Assembly (NCBI RefSeq): GCF_000350225.1
Contig: NW_005179036.1
Span: forward strand, 106,577-170,576
DNA from: Chondrus crispus
Lineage: Eukaryota; Rhodophyta; Florideophyceae; Gigartinales; Gigartinaceae
Length of the DNA: 64,000 nt
Direction of reading: 5' to 3'
The translations under genes and the position numbers were made by a program. This document shows, one piece after another, positions 1 to 9,504 of this stretch (position 1 is the stretch's first letter; every line of letters begins with the position of its first letter). The notes below the pieces were generated by a model. It was not told the DNA's origin. It saw only the letters and a list, made by a program, of their open reading frames with translations, and did no database searches.

Positions 1-118
1 AGAACACGAGGGAGAACCGGAGTAGAGGGGGGGCAGGGGGCACTCCCACCCCCGCATCTCTTCCCCATCTCTCCCCCATCTCTTCCCCCTCCCACACTCT
101 CATCACGAGATCTCCACC

Positions 119-646
119 ATGCATCCCTCCCCGCTAACCCTCTCGCTCCTCCTCCTCGCCCTTCTCTCGCCGACCTTTGCGAGCGGCGAGCCGTCCCCGC
201 GCTGCGCCTCGCAACGCCCCGCGCGTCTGCTAAGCTTCAACCCGTCGACGCTGATCGACTCCGCGCCGCTGGGGTACTCGCAGATCACGGTGGACACGCG
301 GACGCACACGGCGCACATCGCGGGGCAGATCGCCGTCGACCTTGCCGGCGACATAGTCGGGGCGACGCTCGCCGAGCAGCTCGGCGTGGCGGAGCGCAAC
401 GTGCGCCTCGCGCTGGACGCCGTCGGTGCCACCGTCGACGACATCCTCCGCCTCAACATCTACATCGTCGACGCCGAGTGGCACCCCGCCGCCATGCAGT
501 ACACGCAGACGGGCATCAACCTCCGCAAGCCGCCCTCCACGCTCGTCACCGTGCCGCGCCTCGCGCTCGACGACGCTCTCGTCGAGCTCGAGGCTACCGC
601 CGTCGTCTCGGAGGAGACCGTGCAACGGCTCGCGTGCCGGGAGTGA
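119..646 (+). CDS. RidA/YjgF/YER057c-family protein with N-terminal signal sequence
   Basis: 175 residues. Residues 1-24 are a short N-region, a leucine-rich hydrophobic run and a small-residue cut-site-like end, so a secretory or organelle targeting sequence is likely. Residues 35-165 match the RidA (Rid/YjgF/UK114) fold: a central block with AGQIAVD, the helix containing NVRLALDAVGATVDDI, and the C-terminal signature ending in LVELEATAVV. Known RidA proteins hydrolyse reactive enamine/imine intermediates made by PLP enzymes and act as trimers. The start at 119 is preceded by CCACC, a good eukaryotic context, and by a strongly pyrimidine-rich leader (about 45-115). It lies upstream of and on the same strand as the TraB-like gene. 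Family assignment is firm; exact substrate and location are inferred. The hydrophobic leader is unusual, since most RidA proteins are cytosolic or mitochondrial. Confidence 0.87.
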   Translation: MHPSPLTLSLLLLALLSPTFASGEPSPRCASQRPARLLSFNPSTLIDSAPLGYSQITVDTRTHTAHIAGQIAVDLAGDIVGATLAEQLGVAERNVRLALDAVGATVDDILRLNIYIVDAEWHPAAMQYTQTGINLRKPPSTLVTVPRLALDDALVELEATAVVSEETVQRLACRE

Positions 647-1001
647 GAGGGATGGAGAGCGGCGCGGCGGCAGATGGCGTTGCCCGCGTGTACAAGGTAC
701 AGTATTGGCATTGGGCGGGACGGGCAGGGCATCGGAATACCTCTGGGCAGCGGAAGACCTCTGGATCTATTATCACAGCAATGACAGTTGTTGTTTGCAA
801 CAACTAATTGACTAGTGCCAAGTGGTGTGTTTCCGTCCAATGACGCAATCTGATTCCGTCCAATTACAGTACAACCAAATAGAAACCTTTCAAGAGCTCC
901 AAAGGCATTCTCCAAAGGAGGCAGGCCGCCCCCGGAATCCCCTAATCCCTCGCAATATCCTCTCTCGCTACGCCTTCCCCCTCCCCATCACCTTCATCAC
1001 A
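647..1001. other. Intergenic, no gene seen
   Basis: 355 bases between the RidA-like stop and the preferred start of the TraB-like gene. It must hold the 3' end of the first gene and the promoter of the second. The last 60 bases are rich in C and T. I see no RNA gene or repeat. Confidence 0.6.
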
Positions 1002-1925
1002 ATGCCACACCCTTCCTTCCTCTCCCCTCCTCTCCCCTCCCTCCGCCGCGCCCACGCCCGCGCTGCCCCCGCTTCCCCCCCTCTCTGCACGCTTCCCACG
1101 CTCTCCGACCTTACCTCGCTTGGCGTCCTAACCCTACGCCCGCGCTCCACGGACTACAAGCCCCCACCGCCCTCCGCCCGCTCCCAGCTCGAGCCCGAGC
1201 TCATCGCCCTCGTCGCCGTCTCCCACCACCCGTCTCCATCCAACCTCTCCCCCGCCTACGCCACCGCCGCGATCCAACGTCTCCACCCGGACGCCGTGGT
1301 CCTCGAGCTGTGCCGCTTTCGCGCCCCGCTGCTCAACGACCCGCCCGCCACCGACACGCTTCCGCCATGGGCCCGCCTGACCCTGCGCCGCCGTCTACTG
1401 GGCACGCTGCTGGCCTCCGCCGACGACGACGCCATCGCCGCCGGCGCTGAGTTCCGCGCCGCCGCAAAGGCTGCGGAGCAAGTCCGCGCCACCCTCGTCC
1501 TGGGCGACCGCCCGCTGCAGCACACACTGTCGCGCGCGTGGGACTCGCTCAACTTGCGTGACCGCTTCGTGCTGGCGGCGGCGCTGGCGCGCGCGGCGCT
1601 GGCGGGGAACACCGTCGGGCATGTAGCCGATGAGAAGCTCAAGGAGACCATAGAGAGTGGGTTGGATGCGGATGGCGTCGTGGACAAGTACGTCAGGTTG
1701 TTGGGCGAGAGGTTTCCGGGACTCAGGAGGACTCTCGTGGAGGAGAGGGATTTGTACATGGCCTGGGTGCTGAAGAGGAGTCGCGCGGTGAGTGGGAAAA
1801 AGTGTGTGGTGGGCGTGGTGGGTAGGGCGCATGTTGATGGCATTGTTAGGGCCCTAGAGGAGGACGATAGGAGGAGGAGGGAAGGGGAACAGCCTTTGCT
1901 CAGGTTTCGGGATATTGTGTCATAG
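1002..1925 (+). CDS. TraB/PrgY/GumN (Pheromone-shutdown) family protein
   Basis: 307 residues from the ATG at 1002; the same frame is open further upstream but only with a GTG, so the ATG is preferred. Residues 1-40 are rich in Pro, Ser, Arg and Ala without acids, like an organelle transit peptide. TraB features are visible in order: the early block with AVSHHPSPSNLSPA, corresponding to the family's GTAH-type motif; LHPDAVVLELCRFR, containing the conserved Glu and Arg; a helical middle; LVEERDLYMAWVL; and VVGVVGRAHVDGI near the C terminus. Eukaryotic TraB-domain proteins sit at mitochondrial or plastid membranes, and related Tiki proteins are proposed metalloproteases. Here the first motif has Ser in place of the usual Ala before His. 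Family call is good; catalytic activity and location are uncertain. Confidence 0.82.
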   Translation: MPHPSFLSPPLPSLRRAHARAAPASPPLCTLPTLSDLTSLGVLTLRPRSTDYKPPPPSARSQLEPELIALVAVSHHPSPSNLSPAYATAAIQRLHPDAVVLELCRFRAPLLNDPPATDTLPPWARLTLRRRLLGTLLASADDDAIAAGAEFRAAAKAAEQVRATLVLGDRPLQHTLSRAWDSLNLRDRFVLAAALARAALAGNTVGHVADEKLKETIESGLDADGVVDKYVRLLGERFPGLRRTLVEERDLYMAWVLKRSRAVSGKKCVVGVVGRAHVDGIVRALEEDDRRRREGEQPLLRFRDIVS

Positions 1926-4695
1926 ACAGGGTGCAGCAAAGGCGCGAAATTATACAGAGAAGAAGAGAGAAACCATAACGTGGGCAACGTGGGCAACAGA
2001 AACAGAGATGTCTTTGTGATATGAGCTGGGTTGCCCTCTTCTCAGTAGAGAACGGTGATGGCTTGCGCTTTGTTGTGCTGTATCGAATGGCCATTTCGAA
2101 TGATTTTGATCCCGTGTATGCCGTCAAGAAGGATACCTTGTCTCATGAATTGTAATTGCGTACTGATACTCGTCATGGGCAACATGATATCCCTTTTTGC
2201 AATTTGGTGCACGGAGAGACATGTGTAATTTTTTCGTCTTGTCCAAGTGTGCAAAGCACTGTGTCCACGGAAAGTTCTGCGGATGCATACCGGAGACAGC
2301 GCCGCACTGTGTAGATGCTCGCCAGAATGAGACTTGCACTTCCATTTCTGCGAAAAGGGCGCGGCATTCCATGCGGAGAATATGCGTAGCTGTAGTCGAA
2401 ATCGGGGCTCTTGCGGTGGATTGAATGGCACAGCTCTAACTCTGGAATGCCCTTAGCTACACTCTTTATGACAGGGTATGCGCATCCTAGACTAGGCGAT
2501 CATCTGCAGCTGATGAATATTCTTGCCGGCTCAAGATTACCGACGTCTGATATCACCACTTGATGCCGTCAGGCTACCTGACAGCATCAAGTGGTGATAG
2601 CTACACAAAGCAGAGTATTCAGGGGATAAGACTTGGAGTGCGTAGCGTCGTCCTCTTCGCAGCCATGCAAGAATTCTGCACGAATTTCAAAGAAGTCACA
2701 GTTGCTCCAACCAAAGTTATCGGTTGGCATGAGGCAAGAGCCCGCTTGCCATTTGCCTCCACGACCAGCTACAGTCTGGCCGAAGGTCAGTCAGACAGAA
2801 GGTCCTAGTCATGGTGATAGCTCCACGAAAATATGTTTCTTGTCGCCATGACAACCTTGAGGCAGAAGCTGCCCCGCAATACAGAGAGAAGCGCACATCA
2901 CCGGGCATATCACTTTGCCGCCGAACCATTTGCAGAAATGAGAGTAGTGAGCAGTTTTTTTCTTCGTACTGTACAAACCTATGATTGAACACTGTCAGAT
3001 GAGAAGGACTCTACGGTTTGAACATGAGAATGTTACGGCTTGCCCTCAATTTAACATTGATAGGTCGTCAATCGAGCTGGCAATCATTTACTTGAAGGGG
3101 CACGAAATTTTTTATTGCGACTGATTTCAATCAGAGCTGACGAGTCCAAAATCACTCGCTTGTCCCATGATCACAGCGTCATCGTCGAAAAGGGAGCGCG
3201 CAGTACTGTGATTCACACTCAAAGATCGCACGCTCGCTATCAGTGGGCTCTGGGCACTATGCCAACTGTTGCTGTAGATGTTGTAAAGAAATATTGTATA
3301 GGTGAATTGAAACGGACTCTGCGCGCAGACAATGAAGAGTCCATGTTCTTCTGCAAGGATACCGTGATGTACTGTGCGCAGCAAATCACAGAGCAATCGC
3401 CGAACATAAGGAAATACGTGAATATGTTCTTCGCCCTCCATAACCAGCCTTGTCTCGCAAGCATGAACCAGGCGAATAATACGAATAGTATCTTTCTCTG
3501 GGGGCACTTCTAAAGTGCAACCCTTTCGAATTATGTAGAAATTGCACAGGACAATTGCATGCGGTGAGAAGACCTTCGATGCACGCAACGTTTTGATGAC
3601 TTCCTACAGTATAGCACTCGCGTCATTGACGTCAGAGAACAAAACATTCTTCTCATTTTATTTGAATCGCGTCCTCATGTTCCGAGCAGAGAGACACTAA
3701 AAGGTAGCTGGTTAGACTTCAGCATCAAAAGACAGCTTCCTTGAATTGCACCATACTCCGTTTCTGCGCAGAGTGCATTGCGCGATTACACGTGAAACCC
3801 GAGTGAGAAGCATTAATGAGAAATGTTGTCAATCCTAAGATCGCCTCTTTAGTTAGGGGTCGCCATTCTTCTGATGCTCGATCGCTGTGCAGATTAGTAA
3901 TTCATGAATCATGAACACAGCATTCAATTTTCTCCATATCTCCGTGCCTGGTTGTCCATTGTCCTCGAGACGTAGTCCGTTGTGATGGCAATCAGTCTTC
4001 TTTTGCAAAAAAAGTTCGACCTATTAAATCTGAACAATTCAACCAGAAACACGAGATACTAGAGTAAGACTACACCCTCTCGCAATGCAACAAAAACAGC
4101 GCAAAGCATTCCGTTGAAACCGCATAAAAACGATATATTTTCTTAATTGCTCACAGAGTCATTTCATACAGGCTTGCCCTGCAATGGAACGACTTCTCGC
4201 AAAAGACTGGTGCACTCGTCGACATTTCGACGAAGCCACCACCACTGTATTGTAACCAATGATTGCTGTGCATCTCAACAGCGTAGTCATATCTTGTATC
4301 TGGAGCACAGAAGAGATGCCGCGCGGGCTCCCTTCCAATGAAACCTCTTCCGAACTCCATCCAGAGTATATCTCATTGCCATCATGATGAGTACATCACA
4401 CATCGCAGCGGGGGGATAAGTGTGTGTTCTACTAAGAGGAATATCACAGGTCCCATCTCTGTGAAACCTGTCCTTCTTCGAAAGCTTATAGCGCTTGTTA
4501 TTGCTGGATGTATGATGGAAGCACACCAATTCCTCTATGGTCGTCGTGGCTTCCAGGTGACAATTTCTTTCCATATGATGATAGGATTTGTTATGAGATA
4601 TTTGAAACTTCCGATCACCGAGATGGTCGCTGTCGGTCGCCGAATCCCACGTCTACTCCTCGGCACAAGGTCCTTCTAGGTTCTCTCTTGTGCAG
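1926..4695. other. Long intergenic region, no supported gene
   Basis: About 2.8 kb with short, scattered open frames only. The longest (3115-3513) begins with TTG and has no recognisable domain, so I do not call it. The one clear structure is the hairpin at 2551-2599, listed separately. Base composition is more AT-rich than in the flanking genes. It could hold old transposon remains that I cannot recognise. Confidence 0.5.
2551..2599. repeat. Near-perfect 23-bp inverted repeat (hairpin, 3-base loop)
   Basis: Left arm 2551-2573 and right arm 2577-2599 are reverse complements with one mismatch, separated by CTA. The arms read TATCACCACTTGATG... and ...CATCAAGTGGTGATA. No gene is adjacent. It could be a relic of a short foldback element, a cruciform site or a small-RNA precursor; the sequence alone does not decide. 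Confidence 0.8.
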
Positions 4696-4703
4696 TATAA
4701 ATA
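4696..4703 (+). promoter_or_regulatory. TATA box of the DUF4345-like gene
   Basis: TATAAATA lies about 135 bases upstream of the ATG at 4838 on the same strand, and the sequence between holds no other in-frame ATG. Position and exact consensus support a core promoter; the start of transcription is inferred to be near 4725-4735. Confidence 0.55.
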
Positions 4704-4837
4704 TCAGAGCAACCCCCCCAACAAAGACTTACTGAAAGCAACTCACACTAGCGCAGAAGCACAACTCAAGCATCTCCGGCTTGAAACTCTCTCACTCTAG
4801 TTCCCTCTTCAACCAAGAGAATACCTTCATCCCTACC

Positions 4838-5338
4838 ATGACGTTTTCCTCTTGCCCATCATCATGCAAAACATCAACTATCTACCGGTCGGACAACTCG
4901 AAATTCCCCGGGGTGCGACTAGCCTTTATCCCCCTCATACTGGTGGCGCTGTCGACCGGCATCCCTCAGATTCTCTTCTCGACCGACCACCTAAGCTATG
5001 ACAAGTGCTCCATGTCTGAATCCATCCTCAAGGACCCGCTACTCAACTCCGAATATCGTTTCCTAGCGTCGATGTACCTAGCCTACGCGTCACTTGCGAT
5101 TCTCATCATCTCAGATGTGTCGCGGTATCGACCGGTGGTGCGAGTGATCAGCGCACATCTGCTGTTGGCCGCGCTTGGAAGAACGTATACGATTTTCACG
5201 CTGGGCATTCCGGAGTGCACTAGTGCTAAGATGGACGTATTGTGCTCCACGACAGCAGAGTATGTTGTTTCCGGTTTGCTGTGGGCTTTGTTAAATGTAG
5301 AATCGGCTAAGGGGAAGAAGGGAGTAAAGCAAGTGTGA
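4838..5338 (+). CDS. DUF4345-like four-helix membrane protein
   Basis: 166 residues from the ATG at 4838 (context CTACC before ATG). The frame opens earlier with TTG, which is unlikely as a start. Four hydrophobic segments are visible: about residues 30-48, 72-92, 101-123 and 140-156. The block LNSEYRFLASMYLAYA followed by a second helix and then HLLLAALGRTYTIFTLG resembles the DUF4345 pattern, in which a conserved Glu/Tyr-Arg-Phe leads into helix 2 and a Gly-Arg pair sits in helix 3. The C terminus is short and lysine-rich (KGKKGVKQV), probably cytosolic. The function of DUF4345 proteins is not known to me. The piggyBac-like element follows 650 bases downstream and has not disturbed the gene. 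Assignment is moderate; a small transmembrane protein is certain. Confidence 0.72.
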   Translation: MTFSSCPSSCKTSTIYRSDNSKFPGVRLAFIPLILVALSTGIPQILFSTDHLSYDKCSMSESILKDPLLNSEYRFLASMYLAYASLAILIISDVSRYRPVVRVISAHLLLAALGRTYTIFTLGIPECTSAKMDVLCSTTAEYVVSGLLWALLNVESAKGKKGVKQV

Positions 5339-5985
5339 AGGGCTGAGGTGGGGACATGGACGTTTTTAGGTAGTTGCCTGTGAAGATGGCACGTGATATG
5401 AGTTGCGTGTGTGTTCAAGAAGGACGAAGATATTGCTATTGTTTCATTTGGTTCGAACGGTAAGAGCATAACTGGCGGGTTTTGAGATAGACAAGAATGG
5501 ACATCGTCTTAAGAGAGGGCGCTTCTGTCCCTTTCGTTCTTAGAGATAACTTGTATAAAATGTATATTTCGATGTGCAGTAGAGATAAAGTATTCTACAG
5601 TGCGCGAAAAAACTAAAGAGCACCCACAGATATTGAACGTACTTCGGTATCAAATGTTCCATTAGATCACCTGGGCAAATGCTATCGGTTGCTTCCAAGA
5701 CCGACGATTTTTTGCAAAATGATTGCATCATTTCAGATACAGTACAGTTGTCATAAGTGGCAAACGTGTATGAGCGAACGGTCGCAGAGCATGTGATATG
5801 TGGAAAACGTGTATGAGCGAAAGGGCACAGAGGACAGAGCAAGTGTCACACGACCACTAGACCTTTAGCGGAACCATGAATTTGCAGCACAAAGATGAAC
5901 CTTCTTATGACATGGCCTTACCTGTGTATCAATCGAGCCTATGATCATGCAATGACACAGTTCTTGCATAGAACATTATTGATAC
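5339..5985. other. Intergenic between DUF4345-like gene and piggyBac element
   Basis: About 650 bases, the 3' flank of the preceding gene. A short direct repeat, AACGTGTATGAGCGAA, occurs near 5763 and again near 5815. No open frame of note and no RNA gene is seen. Confidence 0.5.
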
Positions 5986-6041
5986 CTAGTGTCTATTTGA
6001 CATCCTGCCTCATATGAGGATCAAATCCTCACATGAGGCAG
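5986..6041. repeat. Left terminal inverted repeat and subterminal hairpin of piggyBac element
   Basis: CTAG (5986-5989), the 14-bp inverted terminus (5990-6003) and a hairpin with arms 6005-6021 and 6025-6041 around a CAA loop. The hairpin is a likely transposase-binding subterminal repeat because its core recurs at the other end. Confidence 0.82.
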
Positions 6042-6120
6042 TGTTTTGGCGGGATAGCGCATAGGAACCGCAACGCCCCAAGAGCCCATTTCCCACAAAA
6101 AGTTGCCCATTCGTGTCCTC

Positions 6121-6128
6121 TATAAACG
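6121..6128 (+). promoter_or_regulatory. TATA box of the piggyBac-like transposase
   Basis: TATAAACG, 96 bases upstream of the transposase ATG and inside the element, so the transposon carries its own core promoter. Confidence 0.5.
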
Positions 6129-6216
6129 CCCCTAAAAAGTTTTGGCACACGCATTTCGATGATGAAGTTACTCGCGAGTTTGCATCCGTCGTCCGCCTTA
6201 AACTAACACCCTAACT

Positions 6217-8442
6217 ATGCCTACCGATCTGTGCCTCTCTCGGGGTACATTAATCTATGCCCTGGCATCCCGAGTTCTGGGCAAAAGGACGGCAAAGAAC
6301 GTCTTTGGTACACAGTACACTGACACCCATTTGGATGGTAGGGTCTTGGATGTCCACTCAAAACTTATCAAGAACCGAACATGCCGCTATCTCAGGTGCG
6401 CATTTGTTGTCAGTACAGAAGCAAAGATTGCAACACTTCCTCTGAGTCCTGTAAAGTTAGGAACTCTACAAGATCTGTCCAGACAGCCAGCCTGTCCCGA
6501 GGACGATCCCCTATATGTGGTTAACTGTCTCCTTGAAGAGGAAAATCCGACCACCTCATCTGATGCAATTTCAACGTTGCCTACAGAACCCAGTCCACTT
6601 TCCAACATTGGAACAAGTCATGGAAATGATATCATTACCCGACAAGCCCACATGCGTAGTGGGACAGAAGGTCCCTCGTGTGACATACGTGCCACAGTGA
6701 TACTCCCACAGCCCCGAAATACGCCAGAAGATAACATAATTGCTCACAACCAGGTCTGGAAGCTTTCATCAAATAGTAGCACGCTCAATGGACCCGTCAC
6801 AGGATTGGCCTGTAAGATACAGAGTCTAGACGGCACATTTATTCAAGAAGGCGCCACACCGCATATGTTTAATGCTATGGACTGCTTCATGGCTATGATG
6901 CCAGTGACCCATTTAGCGCGTATTGTCGAACTCACAAATGATAATTTGCTGAATCGCAGCAGTTTACCAACTACAACTGGAGAAATTCTGCGAGTCTTTG
7001 GAGTGCTAGTTCTCATGACGAGAGTACAGTTCGGTAATAGACGTGATTTATGGCGGCGAGACTCTGGGAGTGAATATTTACCGTCATACAATTTTGGAAA
7101 GGCTATGGCGCGCTCAAGATTCGAATTGTTACGAAGCTGTATTCGATTTAGCAAGCAGAACGCAACAGCACCGGTGGGTCCGAATGCCAAAGAACGGCAC
7201 CAATGGCAACTGTGTGATGATCTTATAGTTGCATTTAATGCGCACAGGCAGGCGAATGTATTCCCATCGGAACGTCTATGCGTTGATGAGTCGATGTCAC
7301 GTTGGTACGGTTTAGGCGGCAGCTGGATAAGCATTGGATCCCCACACTATGTTGTGCTTGACCGGAAACCAGAAAGTGGGATGGAGATTCAAAATATCGC
7401 TTGCGGTAGTTCGGGTATCTTGCTTGGTTTGAAAATCGTGAAAACAGCAGCCGAAACAGCACGAACATCCTCGGACGAACATAATAACGGCACAAATGTA
7501 TTAGTGGAGCTGGCTGCACCGTGGAACGGCAGAGTGCGAATCATTTGTGCAGATAGCCACTTTGCATCCGTGGCTGCCGCTGAAGCACTGCTGGGGATGA
7601 ATCTCCGGTTTACTGGTGTGGTGAAAACCGCCACCTCTCGCTTTCCGATTAGTTACTTAAATCGCCTGCCAATGTATGATAAGGGAGATTCTATATCTCT
7701 TATCACGAACGTAACGGTCAATGAGCAGAGCAAAAAAATCGCGGCAATTTCGTGGCTTGACCGCAATCGAAGGACATTCGTCACAACATGCGGGAATATG
7801 CAGGAATATTTTTCGCAGACCCGCACGCGATGGCGCCAATTTGGAGATGGCGCTTGTCCTACCGTAATCAATATTGAGATGCCTCGACCTGTCTTCGAGT
7901 ACTTCGACGTTGCTGGCATTATCGACCGGCACAATCGTGGGCGACAAGACAGTTTAGATTTCGAGAAGAGCATCGAAGTGAAGGAATGGAGCTTCCGTAT
8001 GAATAGTACTGTGTTAGGAATGGTTTGTACTGATGCATGGTATTTATATAAGTTTGGACGGCGAGGTCGCCCGATGATGGCACCCCACAGCTTCTGGTGT
8101 CAATTGGCCACGGACTTGATCAACAACTCGTGGGATGAAACAGGTGTACGACGGCGGGCATCCAGATCTTCGTCTGGACCTGACAGTCCAGATGCAAGTG
8201 TCGTATTGGGACAGCCTCGTAGTGGAACTGACGTTCATTTGACAACTACTAAGCGACTGCGACGCACCAGAACAGGACGCGTACGGGGCGCTCGTATGCA
8301 GAACAAGTGCAAATTATGTCCTAAGAAGACGAAATGGATCTGTTCTAAGTGCTTGGACAACGGGGGAGGTGAGATATTTTTATGTCATTCCCAAACGCAG
8401 CGTAGTTGTTTCGAGGCTCACTTAGACGTGGTTCACGACTAG
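6217..8442 (+). CDS. piggyBac-like transposase (DDE_Tnp_1_7 type), intact
   Basis: 741 residues in one open frame. The first 220 residues are poorly conserved. The domain starts near residue 220 with DCFMAMMPVTHLARIVELTN, the usual entry to the PGBD/piggyBac domain. The three catalytic aspartates are visible: Asp357 in LCVDESMSRWYG, Asp446 in RIICADSHFAS and Asp570 in AGIIDRHNRGRQ. The C terminus (about 697-740) is a Cys/His cluster starting CKLCPKKTKWICSKC and ending ...HLDVVH, the ring-like zinc domain that piggyBac enzymes use to bind transposon ends. Gene and inverted ends form a self-contained unit of cut-and-paste type. No inactivating change is seen, so it may still work; expression is unknown. 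Confidence 0.93.
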   Translation: MPTDLCLSRGTLIYALASRVLGKRTAKNVFGTQYTDTHLDGRVLDVHSKLIKNRTCRYLRCAFVVSTEAKIATLPLSPVKLGTLQDLSRQPACPEDDPLYVVNCLLEEENPTTSSDAISTLPTEPSPLSNIGTSHGNDIITRQAHMRSGTEGPSCDIRATVILPQPRNTPEDNIIAHNQVWKLSSNSSTLNGPVTGLACKIQSLDGTFIQEGATPHMFNAMDCFMAMMPVTHLARIVELTNDNLLNRSSLPTTTGEILRVFGVLVLMTRVQFGNRRDLWRRDSGSEYLPSYNFGKAMARSRFELLRSCIRFSKQNATAPVGPNAKERHQWQLCDDLIVAFNAHRQANVFPSERLCVDESMSRWYGLGGSWISIGSPHYVVLDRKPESGMEIQNIACGSSGILLGLKIVKTAAETARTSSDEHNNGTNVLVELAAPWNGRVRIICADSHFASVAAAEALLGMNLRFTGVVKTATSRFPISYLNRLPMYDKGDSISLITNVTVNEQSKKIAAISWLDRNRRTFVTTCGNMQEYFSQTRTRWRQFGDGACPTVINIEMPRPVFEYFDVAGIIDRHNRGRQDSLDFEKSIEVKEWSFRMNSTVLGMVCTDAWYLYKFGRRGRPMMAPHSFWCQLATDLINNSWDETGVRRRASRSSSGPDSPDASVVLGQPRSGTDVHLTTTKRLRRTRTGRVRGARMQNKCKLCPKKTKWICSKCLDNGGGEIFLCHSQTQRSCFEAHLDVVHD

Positions 8443-8766
8443 ATTAATATCCCCAGCCCGGCGAAGTTGAGCTCAGCAACGGTATTTTGTACGTAAAGAA
8501 CAGTTTTGAGCATTTATGAGAGTGGGCGATTGTAATGAAGTTGTTTGGATGATTAAGTTTACGGGGGCAGCGTTCGTACGATACAGGGAATTTTCCACAG
8601 ATGAGTACAGATCCATGAAGGTAAATGCTTTTTTGATGCAGGTAAAATGTATTCCGGGAGTTCAAGTTGTGTATTCCTTCTTTAGGGTGGAGTGCGAGCG
8701 ACATTGATAGTCTTTAAGTGGACTGAATCTGCGTTTAAGAGAAGCTGGGAACTCTTTCGAGTTCAT

Positions 8767-8823
8767 CCTCATTTGAGGATTTGCGATCCTCAAATGAGGA
8801 AAAAAATGTCAAATAGACACTAG
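8767..8823. repeat. Right terminal inverted repeat and subterminal hairpin of piggyBac element
   Basis: Hairpin arms 8767-8780 and 8786-8799 (perfect 14 bp), then an A-rich spacer, the 14-bp inverted terminus (8806-8819) and CTAG (8820-8823). It mirrors the left end in order and sequence. Confidence 0.82.
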
Positions 8824-8901
8824 AAAGCAGTATCTTTAGCACAACTACAGCATGATCAGAAAACCCATTAAGTAATCTCAAAATATTAACTTTTTCATGG
8901 A

Positions 8902-8909
8902 TATAAATA
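8902..8909 (+). promoter_or_regulatory. TATA-like box upstream of Harbinger copy 1
   Basis: TATAAATA, about 240 bases before the likely transposase start at 9149. It is just outside the piggyBac element and just before a 20-bp palindrome, so it probably belongs to the Harbinger-type element. Confidence 0.4.
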
Positions 8910-8928
8910 AAGATTTCAATAAAAGACA

Positions 8929-8948
8929 CAGTGTTTGCGCAAACACTG
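8929..8948. repeat. Perfect 20-bp palindrome upstream of Harbinger copy 1
   Basis: CAGTGTTTGCGCAAACACTG is its own reverse complement. It lies between the TATA-like box and the transposase start, where an operator or transposase-binding site could sit. Its role is not known. Confidence 0.6.
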
Positions 8949-9148
8949 CCTTCGCGCTAATAAATGCCGTCAAATCGACAAATGCAAACGCCTGGCAACT
9001 AGTACCACTGATGAGCGCCAAAACATGTGCTGCAGAACGCACAAAGGAGCCTGAACCCCTTCCTCGTCTCTGTCTACCAACTAATTACCACTCTGTTCCC
9101 GCCCTGGGTATCGCCCACTTCTCAATCAGTCTCCCTGTCGTTGTCATT

Positions 9149-9504
9149 ATGGAAATCCCTCCTCTTTCGACCGGTCAAGCAGGTAAAGTGCTGCAGCTTT
9201 TGACATCCAACCACGCTGCCCGACTAGACCAGCTTGATGATTTCGCCCCCGACTCACAAGCAACTGAATCGGAATCAGACGATGACATATCCGATTGTCC
9301 TCCAATGGATACCTTTCTTGAATCAGGGGTAACTGGTGCAGTTTTGCAGATGACAAATGTTTCTCTCCAGGAGTTCAATGCCGTCTGGGAAATACTTAGG
9401 GAAGACATCGTCGCAACCTGGAATACTGGAAGGGGACGTAGATGTGGAGTGACGCCAAAAGATACCTTCTTTATGATGCTCACAACTCTGAAGCATGCCG
9501 GAAA
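9149..9504 (+). pseudogene. PIF/Harbinger-type (DDE_Tnp_4) transposase copy 1, N-terminal half
   Basis: The frame is open from 8897, but the ATG at 9149 fits better because the preceding residues lack any pattern and lie close to a TATA-like box. The piece holds an acidic segment (ESESDDDISDCPP) and then the conserved lead-in of the DDE_4 transposase family: a helix around SLQEFNAVWEILRE, then CGVTPKDTFFMMLTTLKHAG. It stops at the 5-base target duplication GGAAA (9500-9504), where LTR element A has inserted. The remainder of the gene resumes at 21665 on the far side of element A. The gene is therefore disrupted by about 12 kb. Confidence 0.8.

Larger units (their letters stand above)
5990..8819 (+). 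mobile_element. piggyBac-like DNA transposon, apparently complete
   Basis: A 2830-base element bounded by perfect 14-bp terminal inverted repeats TGTCTATTTGACAT (5990-6003; reverse complement at 8806-8819). Both ends are flanked by CTAG (5986-5989 and 8820-8823), which is either a 4-base target duplication or the outermost part of an 18-bp inverted repeat. Next to each terminal repeat is a foldback: 6005-6041 (17-bp arms, one mismatch) and 8767-8799 (14-bp arms), both built on CCTCAT..GAGG. Inside are a TATA box and one uninterrupted transposase gene. Matching ends and an intact gene suggest recent mobility. The canonical piggyBac target TTAA is absent at both edges. Confidence 0.85.

Noticed and set aside
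1256-1996. Long minus-strand frame opposite the TraB-like gene
   Set aside because: It is a shadow of a GC-rich gene on the plus strand; its translation is Ser/Arg/Ala-rich without any domain, while the plus-strand frame has TraB motifs.
3115-3513. 132-codon frame in the long intergenic region
   Set aside because: Begins with TTG, has no domain, and a comparable frame exists on the other strand.
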